From Coemansia sp. RSA 922 (lineage: Eukaryota > Kickxellomycota > Kickxellomycetes > Kickxellales > Kickxellaceae): 22,636 bases of DNA. Position 1 is the first letter of the stretch. Each line of letters starts with the position of its first letter. A program made the position numbers and the translations under genes. The DNA lies in NCBI GenBank assembly GCA_027577415.1, contig JANBQS010000285.1, forward strand, positions 1 to 22,636, written 5' to 3'. The notes under the pieces are model-generated. The model was given only the letters and a program-made list of their open reading frames with translations, was not told where the DNA came from and made no database searches. Below, in pieces: positions 15,860 through 22,636 of this stretch.

Positions 15860-18080
15860 TTAATATGGAGTTTCTACCAACATAAATTCTATAGGAGCAC
15901 GACCACAATTTTCAATAACGATTTTATCCGTAATCTCGATTCTACGAATATACGCCGAATCACCCGGTCTCATACGACTACTTCCATCACCATTAATAAC
16001 CAATCTACCACCATTTGCCGTAGCCTCGATATTAAAGTCCGCCAACAATGTTTGAATCCAAAGTCTACGACGATTACCACGCATAGCGTTATTACTACGT
16101 GGATGGAACTCTCCAGTATTACGCTTCATAGCAAGTGCTCTCCGGTCCTCATCATGAAGATCGTACGGCTCGTAGACGATACGCGCATCACAGTCAAGAG
16201 TACAAACAGAGATAAACACATCCTCGTCCACCAACAAAGGATCAACACACACTCTAGACGTCAACTCAGGGTCAGTGACGCCCCACTCCTTGCTACCGCT
16301 GTTGTTCATCTCGGAAGAGTCTAAAAAGTCGACAGGATCGTGCGTAAAGTAATCAGGTCTAGTAAACAACACTGACTGCGACATATAATACGCAGACTCT
16401 AACGGAGATACAGCACCTGGTCGAGAGTCAGTCGAGGGCTCTGGCTTTTCGCTAAAGGGCGTAGGCATAAATGGTCCGTAAATACGAGCAGTCATACCAA
16501 ACGACGGATGATAATTGACGGGTTGCGCAATAGTCAACAGACAATTTTGCATGTCAGAGTCGGCGATATGTCTAATCTTGTACGAATAATCGGGAAACGG
16601 TTTTAACACCGAGGTTTTAGGAACGTCGGTTTCTATCCATAGACGGATAATGTGTGCGCGATGTGTCTTGCTTGGATTTTTGACATACGTTTTTACGTCC
16701 TTGGTCGTAGTCGATAAAAGCAACGTCCCCTTACTAAGCAGTTTCTCTTCAGCGCTAAGTCCGTTGTCATACAACAAGGAGCCGTCGACAATGTATAATA
16801 GACATCTATACCCGGGCCGGTTTTCGAGTGGTAGTCCAACAGCTACAAATAGAAAATAAAGAAAGAAAATCAAGATGGTAGATTAGTTGTAAATCCTCAT
16901 AGATCTACTGACTTTTTTTTTAGCCAGAAAACAAAAAAAGGATAAGGGGGAAGGAGGCTTGCATCAAGAAGTTCATATATGCAAATAATGACAGTCATCT
17001 GACTTTCAAAAAAAGGGGACATGTGTTGCAAAACAGACAAATGAAAGGTGTTGGGTACTTACTTGGTGCAATCCAGTCTTCACTGGCCTTGAACAAGGGC
17101 AACAAGTTGCCTCTAGACGGTTGCTGCGACGGAGAGCTAGACGTAGGACTGAGTTTGTTAACGAGACTGACGGGTTCCAAACAATGAACATGAGTAGTAA
17201 ATTTTGACCGCTCGTATTTGCGGTCCCGATTCCGCAAATACGCAACCACCGGAGCACCATTCTGAGAATCCGTCGACGAAGTAGGCCGATGTGCTTGATA
17301 CTGAGCTCCACCATAGCTATTACCGTGATATGAACCCGACGACTGAGACTTGACAGGCCATTTGCCAGTCGGCGTTTGTTGCTGTCCAAATGAATTCTTG
17401 GCACGCACTGCATGTGGCTGCATTTGAGCAGGCGCTAGTGCGGACATTGCTGGTGCAGGACGTGGTGGCATAAACCTAGGTGGTGAAAAATACTGCTGCG
17501 GTGACGAAGGTGCTTTTGGACCTGTACGGTAGTACGCCGGATGACGCTCCTTCGACTGCGGCATAGGAGGAGGCGGTGGTGGTGGTGGTGGTGCTGAGTA
17601 ATATGTCTGTGGAGTAGGACGCACATACATTGGCGGCGGCGGTGGAGGTGGTGGTGGGATATTAGTACCCATTTGTGGTGGTGGCGAGAGCATTTGCTGA
17701 GGCGAGTACGACGGAGGATAGTAGTTCGCTGGCGCCACTCCGTATCCCGCCGTAATACGTGCGTTATTGGGTGCCGACTGTGGGTAATAATATCCATTGG
17801 CACCGCTGTCTGGCGATGCTCTCAGCTTGTTTGTATGTACAGGTGGGTCCGACATAGAATTCGCTATTGGCGGTGGACGCTGTTGAATCTCAGGATACTC
17901 ATAAGCGCCCCGTTGAGGTAGGGGAGCTGACCCTGGACTCAATACATAAGTTGGTATTTGTGGTTCGGGACGTGGATAGCTGTTACGGTATGGTTGTGGT
18001 CCGGGACTCGGGTTAGTGGAAGAGCGGTTATGTTGCATCCGCAGATAGTTGTTGTCGTCGTTAGAGCGTACATACTGCAT
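15860..18080 (-). CDS. Proline-rich protein with C-terminal pirin/cupin-like domain (two exons)
   Basis: I join 18080-17063 and 16842-15860 (666 residues). The donor GTAAGT at 17062 and acceptor TTTGTAG ending at 16843 bound a 220-base intron, and the frames match exactly. Exon 1 encodes a Pro/Gln/Tyr-rich region with two nine-Pro runs (142-150, 164-172), likely disordered and able to bind SH3, WW or profilin-type partners, then a folded start (LLPLFKASEDWIAP). Exon 2 continues VGLPLENRPGYRCLLYIVDGSLLYDNG and, after a turn, KTHRAHIIRLWIETD. This follows the pirin pattern (HPHRGFETVTYVLEG...GLQLWVN). The usual His-x-His metal ligands are absent (LENRPGYRC instead), so iron-dependent activity is doubtful. 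Pirins are nuclear iron proteins or quercetinase-like enzymes; here a scaffold or regulatory role is equally possible. An ATG at 16873 would give an apparent signal peptide but lies within the intron. Confidence 0.65.
16843..17062 (-). other. Intron of the pirin-like gene
   Basis: The donor on the minus strand is AA|GTAAGT and the acceptor is a T-rich tract ending TTTGTAG. Removing it joins a frame that otherwise runs into unrelated, stop-terminated sequence to the pirin-like frame, forming one Thr codon across the junction. Confidence 0.8.
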
Positions 18081-19057
18081 GATTCTCCAATAAATAATAA
18101 TAATGTGGTTTTGTTTTAACGGTCACCAGCTATCATACTCGAAGGAAGGGGGGATATAAATAAAAAAAAGAAACAAAAAAAGTGTGTGTTCAAACAAGCA
18201 AGAGTGAGAGAAGAGAATAATACTAGGGCTTGTTTGAAAGGAATAGAAGAAAATGGTACATAATAAAAAAAAAAAGGAAAAGAGGAGAGAGAAGGGAGGT
18301 AAATCTGAGGAGAAAAAAAGCCACTACATTTATTCCAAAAGCGAGAAAAAGGGTTTTTTTCCTCCTTTGTTCTTCTCCAATCATCGCCCAGCTGACTTTT
18401 TTTTGCGCCTCACCCTTGCAGCTTGGAGGACTGGCTTTTTCAACCGGGAGGGGGGGTGGAGACGATGACTGCAGAGCTGCGTCTTGTTGAGCAAATTCCT
18501 TTTGCTAAAAGAAGAAAAAAAATGTTGCAGTCATCGCTTTAGCTGACAGTCGGACAGACAGATAAAAAGGAAAAAGAGGGAGACGCTCGATTTTCTTTTT
18601 ACTTTACCAATAAAAGAAACAAAAAGAAAAATCTTTTGTGTGTGTGTTTTGTCCACCTACCCTCCCACCACATTTCTTTTTACGTATTCATCAAGAACAC
18701 CACACCCCATGATGTGGCTTTATGAATATGTTCTTGTATAGTTCATGTGGCCTTTTAAATGCTATGTTTGTGTATAGCTCATGTGGCATCTACCCTTGTT
18801 AACTGTAAAAAAAAAGGAATAAAAATAGCGCAGCAAAAAAAAAAAATCTTTGTAAACATAAAAAAAAGCGGTTGATTTGGAGAGGCTTGGAAGTTTCCAA
18901 AGTCATGGAGCTCTTCGCTTTCACATGTCGCCAAGCTTCCAGTCAACAAGAAACCCCCACCCCACCTCAAGAACAAGTAAAAATAAAAAAGAAAGAATTT
19001 GAAAAAAGAGAAAAAGAAAGAGAAAGGGGAAATAAAAAAAAGGTAGGTCACAATCAA
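18081..19057. other. Long low-complexity spacer between TUP1 and the pirin-like gene
   Basis: No gene is supported. The part next to 18081 should be the promoter of the pirin-like gene and the part near 19057 the 3' UTR of TUP1. It contains many A and T runs, a purine-rich stretch (about 18978-19042), pyrimidine tracts and one short direct repeat described separately. Open frames here are products of the low-complexity sequence. Confidence 0.5.
18735..18787. repeat. 17-bp direct repeat, possible regulatory element
   Basis: TGTATAGTTCATGTGGC (18735-18751) and TGTATAGCTCATGTGGC (18771-18787) differ at one base and lie 36 bases apart. A partial third match, CATGATGTGGC, sits at about 18708. They lie about 650-700 bases upstream of the pirin-like start and 270-320 bases beyond the TUP1 stop. 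Confidence 0.6.
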
Positions 19058-20995
19058 TTAATTGGATGGAGGTATACCCTCGTAAGACCAAATACGAGCA
19101 CGACAGTCGCCCGACCCAGTAGCAAAGTATGAGTGAGTTGCAGACATTGCCACGGAGATGACAGAATTCTTATGTCCTTGCAACATACATTGAGTATGCT
19201 GAGTACGCGAGTCCCAGAACTGCACACCACGGTCCTTACTACCAGACACTATCCAGTTGCCGTCCGGAGAGTAGGCCACGGACAATACAAAGTCCTTGTG
19301 GCCGTGGAGCGTCGACCTACACTGCACGATATCACGCTGCGGGCCCTGCGGACCATAACGACCCATATCCCACAGCTTCAACGACTTGTCCAGGGACCCC
19401 GACAAAAGCGACTGGCCGTCGGGAGAAAAGGCCACGGCATAGACAGAGTCCTTGTGGCCGTCGATGCGCTGCAAGGGCTGGCCGCTAGTGACGTCCCACA
19501 GGCGAATCATCTTGTCAAGCGACGCAGCGGCCACCAGCTTGCCGTTCGGCGAGAAGGCCACTGACGTCACGCCCGCGTCCTTGGGGCCCATATCCTCGAT
19601 GGACAGCTTGCTGATCTCCTTGCCCGTCTCCAGACTCCAGATGCGCACAGTGCGGTCGCCAGACCCAGACAGAATCATGCTGCCGTCGGGCGAAAAGTCC
19701 AGCGAGTAGATGTCCTGGTCGTGGCCAGTCAGCACATGGCGGATGGTGCGCCTGGCGACGTCCCAGATCCGGATCTGCTTGTCCTCGGCTCCAGTGACCA
19801 GGTACTTGCCGTCGGGGCTGAAGCACACGGCGCGGATATAAAGGTCGCCGTTCTTGGGCGCGTTGTCGTCGGCCAGCACGCACTCCTTGTTGCCGGTGGC
19901 GACGCTCCAGATCTGCGTGGTGCGGTTGCAGCCGGTGGCAAGGTACTTTCCGTCGTGGCTGAACTTGACGCAGCACACAACGCTCGTGTGGTCCAGCGTG
20001 TGGATGTTCTCGATGTTCAGCAGGCGCGGGGTCTTTGGGTTGAATATCACAAACCAGTCGACGCCCTCGCGCTTCAGATTGGCCGGCACCTGGTCGGGGT
20101 CCAGGTCGGCCAGCTGGCTGCTGGCCACCACGCCCTTGTTGCTGCTGGGCACGCTGACGTTGCGCGACATCTGCGTCGGCGTGTGTCTGCTGGGCATCTG
20201 CTGCACCATGCCCTGCATCTGCTGCTGCTGCTGCTGCGTCGGCGTCATCACCCCCGGCTTGCGGTCCTTGCCAAGCCCGGCCGCCTGCGGCTGCGGCGTC
20301 AGCGGCTGCCCATGCGCAGAGGGCGGGTACGCGCCCGGCGGCCCCATGTACGCCCCCGGGTGCTGCTCGCCGCCGATTGGCGCCGGCGGTCCGCCCGCCA
20401 TGCCCGAGCCGTTGAGTCCTCCGCCGTGAGTCGCTGAGCCGGGCGGCATCCCCGCATACATGCCACTCGGCGGCATACCACCGCCCATGGGCATCGGCGG
20501 CTGCTGCTGCTGCTGCGGAGGCGGGAGCTGTGGCGGCATCTGCTGTTGCTGCTGCGAGGGCGGGGGCACTTGCTGCTGCTGCTGCTGCTGGAGGAATGGC
20601 CCGGGAGGAACTGGAGGCCCGCCCCGGGCTTCAAGCTCCCGACGCAAGCGCTGAATCTCATCCTCGTACTGCTGCTTAATCTTGTGGTGCGCCCGCTCCA
20701 GCTCAAACAGGCTCTGCTGCACCGCCTGTATCTCGTTCAACTGGCTGCTGACTACAAAATAAAAAATAAATAAACAGTTATTAGCGAGTTGAAATAATTT
20801 CGAGCACTTTGACTTGCATTTAATTGCACTTAATTGCTTACCTCGCTGGTCGTACTCGTCTTTGAATAGCCGCATATTCGACGTCTCCTGGTTCAACGAG
20901 TCGTACTCGGCCCTCAGTGCGTCCAAGAGCTCTGTCACTCGTGACGAAAGTGGCGCAGATGGAACCATCTGCCGATGATTGTAAACGTTGGACAT
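19058..20995 (-). CDS. TUP1: Tup1-type transcriptional co-repressor (WD40)
   Basis: Spliced product of 615 residues: exons 20995-20842 and 20751-19058. Tup1 forms a nuclear co-repressor with Ssn6/Cyc8 that is brought to promoters by DNA-binding repressors. Residues about 13-95 are the Tup N-terminal coiled coil (SSRVTELLDALRAEYDSL, then QLNEIQAVQQSLFELERAHHKIKQQYE), which forms the tetramer. Residues 96-250 are Gln/Pro/Gly-rich with several poly-Gln runs. The SSQLADLDPDQVPANLKREGVDWFVIFNP block (about 262-290) precedes the propeller as in other Tup1 proteins. Seven WD40 repeats fill about 304-613, with blades ending IWS, IWD, IWS, LWD, LWD, FWD and IWS. The ATG at 20995 is chosen; the open frame extends to 21049 without another ATG. 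The intron has no stop and stays in frame, so an unspliced reading would wrongly insert 30 residues. Confidence 0.95.
   Translation of the reverse strand: MSNVYNHRQMVPSAPLSSRVTELLDALRAEYDSLNQETSNMRLFKDEYDQRGKQLSAIKCKSKCSKLFQLANNCLFIFYFVVSSQLNEIQAVQQSLFELERAHHKIKQQYEDEIQRLRRELEARGGPPVPPGPFLQQQQQQQVPPPSQQQQQMPPQLPPPQQQQQPPMPMGGGMPPSGMYAGMPPGSATHGGGLNGSGMAGGPPAPIGGEQHPGAYMGPPGAYPPSAHGQPLTPQPQAAGLGKDRKPGVMTPTQQQQQQMQGMVQQMPSRHTPTQMSRNVSVPSSNKGVVASSQLADLDPDQVPANLKREGVDWFVIFNPKTPRLLNIENIHTLDHTSVVCCVKFSHDGKYLATGCNRTTQIWSVATGNKECVLADDNAPKNGDLYIRAVCFSPDGKYLVTGAEDKQIRIWDVARRTIRHVLTGHDQDIYSLDFSPDGSMILSGSGDRTVRIWSLETGKEISKLSIEDMGPKDAGVTSVAFSPNGKLVAAASLDKMIRLWDVTSGQPLQRIDGHKDSVYAVAFSPDGQSLLSGSLDKSLKLWDMGRYGPQGPQRDIVQCRSTLHGHKDFVLSVAYSPDGNWIVSGSKDRGVQFWDSRTQHTQCMLQGHKNSVISVAMSATHSYFATGSGDCRARIWSYEGIPPSN
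20752..20841 (-). other. TUP1: Intron within the TUP1 coiled-coil region
   Basis: 90 bases, donor G|GTAAGC and acceptor TTTTGTAG. It is a multiple of three with no in-frame stop. It interrupts the conserved Tup N helix between KDEYDQR and SSQLNEIQ, and the translated intron (Lys/Cys/Phe-rich) does not fit the coiled coil. Confidence 0.9.
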
Positions 20996-21327
20996 GTTAA
21001 ATAAACCCACGCTCCCTTTTTTTTGGTCGACGCTGCTACTAGCAGTCAAAAAATAAATAAAGGTTAATGACCGGAGGGGAAAAACTTTTTTTTTTGTTGC
21101 AAACGCGTGATTGAATAAAAATAAAATAAAATAATTAAGAAAAAAGAATTAGGAAGAAGAGAAAATAAACGCGTACTAAGGAGATTAAAGCTGCGTCAGC
21201 CACTAAAAAAATATAAAGGTTTTGTCCCCTTCAAAGCCCCCCGCCAGAACGAGAAGCAAAGTCCGAAATTTTTTCCGGCCAACCAGAGGAGGATAATATA
21301 TTGATTTGATTAATGCATCCACATGCA
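20996..21327. other. TUP1 upstream region
   Basis: A 332-base spacer with A/T runs and ACGCGT-containing stretches (about 21103 and 21169), which should include the TUP1 promoter and the 3' UTR of the next minus-strand gene. No gene seen. Confidence 0.45.
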
Positions 21328-22203
21328 CTACTTGATACTCTGGTTGGCTATTACGAGGTTTGCCAGCCTTCTAGCCTTCAAGTGTAGCCGTGCCAGCTCG
21401 GCATGAAGCTCATGGTTCCTGGCCAGCTCAGCCTCCAACTGCGCCGCCACAGCACCGTCCACACTGGGCTTGACACGCTGTTGAGGCACCTCATCCTCGC
21501 TGTCATCGCTATCATCCTGTTTCTGGGCCACAGCAGCCGGTCTCCTTTGCTCCCGATGACACGCCAGCAGCCCTCCATTACGCGCCCAGCCTTGCAGCAA
21601 TACAGGGGACAGTGACGTCGAAGGAATATTTATAGTAAACTCTGCAGCGCCACATCTCGCAGACAACAGCGGTCCAGGTCTATTAGGTACTCTTCGGGGC
21701 TGGACAGGTCGTCTCGGAGGCTCAAGCAGGGCGTCAATATCAGGCACCTCTACTGGCCGCAGAAGCAGGGCCAGGTCACCACGCTCAAAGAACCCCTGCG
21801 ACTCTGGGCTCTCCAGCCCTCGCGACCACAACGACACGGGCATTTTCAGCTGTGGCGACAAGGGTGGCGAAGTATTAGCTATGACACTATCAGGCGCTTC
21901 GAAAAACCCAGCTCCCAACCCAGCCCTAGCGCTCTGCTGTTGTCGCCGAAGCCGCAATTCCGCTATTCTCTCACGCTTGCGCAGCGTGCTTTCTTGTACA
22001 GACTCGATAGCTTCGGGTGCATTATCGTCGTCGAATTTGTTGGACTTTACGTCTATACTCCCCAATTCTAACGGCTGTGACTTTAATACCCCGCGTCGTT
22101 GGCGTAAGCTGGCTGACCTAGGTGGTGTCTCCACATGGAACCGGCTACTAGACAAGCGCCCAAATGTGCTTGCTACAGGTCGTTCATCACTGCTGTTAGT
22201 CAT
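21328..22203 (-). CDS. Hypothetical protein with C-terminal coiled coil
   Basis: A 291-residue protein I do not recognise. It is largely polar and likely disordered: Ser/Arg-rich N-terminus, a charged helical stretch (ESTLRKRERIAELRLRRQQQ, about 71-90), Pro-rich middle (LLRPVEVPDIDALLEPPRRP), an acidic patch (DDSDDSEDE, about 235-243), and a C-terminal Leu/Ala-rich helix (LEAELARNHELHAELARLHLKARRLANL) with heptad spacing. That layout suits a nuclear or cytoskeletal scaffold, but this is inference. The ATG at 22203 is chosen because the longer reading from 22299 adds an AT-rich, Phe-rich hydrophobic stretch typical of translated leader. It is transcribed away from the gene at 22422. Confidence 0.6.
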   Translation of the reverse strand: MTNSSDERPVASTFGRLSSSRFHVETPPRSASLRQRRGVLKSQPLELGSIDVKSNKFDDDNAPEAIESVQESTLRKRERIAELRLRRQQQSARAGLGAGFFEAPDSVIANTSPPLSPQLKMPVSLWSRGLESPESQGFFERGDLALLLRPVEVPDIDALLEPPRRPVQPRRVPNRPGPLLSARCGAAEFTINIPSTSLSPVLLQGWARNGGLLACHREQRRPAAVAQKQDDSDDSEDEVPQQRVKPSVDGAVAAQLEAELARNHELHAELARLHLKARRLANLVIANQSIK

Positions 22204-22421
22204 TTGAATATTAGAAAATGCGAGAAATGAATAAAATGCAAATAAAAGTCGTGAGAAGAATAAGCGCGCATCGAACAAACAAATCCCTCCCCGGAACATA
22301 ACGGATCACCGTTCGGCTTAATCGAGTTGGATTGGGATATTGTCAGCTCTTGTCCACTTTTTGTTTCTCACCTACTTACTCTTCGTTTTTTACTTTATTT
22401 TTTATAAATCCCTTTTTTTCA
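22204..22421. promoter_or_regulatory. Bidirectional promoter between two divergent genes
   Basis: The minus-strand coiled-coil gene starts at 22203 and the plus-strand mitochondrial-type gene at 22422, so this 218-base interval must serve both. It has T-rich tracts at about 22387-22420 just before the plus-strand ATG and AT-rich sequence near 22205-22250. Confidence 0.5.
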
Positions 22422-22636
22422 ATGCTGCGCCAATTTGTAGCTCTCCATACACGCGCACTCTTTGCGCCGACACAACACCGGGGCTCGGTCGTCCGCCTAT
22501 TACATGCATCGAGACCCGTTGCGGCTGATCTAAATAAGGAGATTGAGGCTATCACAGATCTAGCTACTACAGCCAAAGATGAGATGGACTTTGCCGAAGA
22601 GTCGCGCAACTCTGTCTACTACAACGACGATAAAAT
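22422..22636 (+). CDS. Probable mitochondrial protein, 5' part only
   Basis: An open frame from ATG at 22422 runs off the window edge (71 codons seen). The first 35 residues (MLRQFVALHTRALFAPTQHRG, followed by more Arg, Leu and Ala with no acidic residue) have the composition of a cleavable mitochondrial targeting sequence. After it comes an acidic helical stretch (DLNKEIEAITDLATTAKDEM, DFAEESRNSVYYNDDK). I cannot assign a family from this part. It shares a promoter region with the gene starting at 22203. Confidence 0.6.
   Translation, partial: MLRQFVALHTRALFAPTQHRGSVVRLLHASRPVAADLNKEIEAITDLATTAKDEMDFAEESRNSVYYNDDK

Noticed and set aside
16843..16873. Independent start and signal peptide (MIFFLYFLFVA) for the pirin-like domain
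   Set aside because: This is the pyrimidine-rich 3' end of an intron translated; a consensus donor at 17062 and matching phase support one spliced gene.
20996..21049. Upstream extension of TUP1
   Set aside because: It begins with a non-ATG codon, and the conserved Tup1 N-terminus follows the ATG at 20995.
22207..22299. Extension of the coiled-coil protein with a hydrophobic N-terminus
   Set aside because: AT-rich leader-like sequence, within the probable bidirectional promoter. The polar protein starts cleanly at 22203.
22340..22528. Plus-strand 62-residue hydrophobic ORF
   Set aside because: It lacks a good ATG start and overlaps, in another frame, the mitochondrial-type ORF from 22422, which is open to the window edge.

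Overview
The window reads as nuclear DNA of a filamentous or early-diverging fungus. It has GT-AG introns of about 45-220 nt, a Tup1-type co-repressor, an alpha-arrestin carrying a PY motif, a Dbp8-type DEAD-box helicase, and a fragment of the fungus-specific FunK1 kinase family. The mix of lineage-expanded F-box-like and SANT/Myb-like genes reminds me of Kickxellomycotina (Coemansia-like fungi). That placement is an inference from memory and was not searched.

The window has two halves. Bases 1 to about 12,070 look like a fast-evolving accessory region. In order it holds a RING-H2/coiled-coil protein (+), a tiny secreted-peptide gene (+), an F-box-like/LRR-like protein (-), an F-box-like gene with an apparent single-base frameshift (+), a broken zinc-finger-like remnant (+), a second copy of the tiny peptide gene (+), an intact F-box-like paralogue (+), an interrupted SANT/Myb-like gene (+) and a decayed FunK1 kinase fragment (-). 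All the frame breaks I found lie in this half.

From about 12,120 to the end the window holds intact housekeeping-type genes: DBP8 (+), an alpha-arrestin (-), a proline-rich protein with a pirin/cupin-like domain made from two exons (-), TUP1 with one intron (-), an unrecognised coiled-coil protein (-), and the start of a probable mitochondrial protein (+) cut by the window edge. Spacers here are rich in poly-A and poly-T runs, which are rarer in the left half.

The most interesting signal is the pair of peptide genes at 2274-2363 and 7712-7801. Each encodes only 29 residues: a clean signal peptide followed directly by a Trp/Pro-rich tail (QAVWLGPWP), identical in both copies. They sit in a roughly 340-bp duplicated block whose promoter core (116 bp) is identical between copies, with a TATA box, a tandem ATGAGTAC element and three CAATTG sites. 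Similarity fades just after the stop codon. This looks like a minimal secreted oligopeptide gene, possibly a signalling or pheromone-like peptide, that gene finders would miss because of its size.
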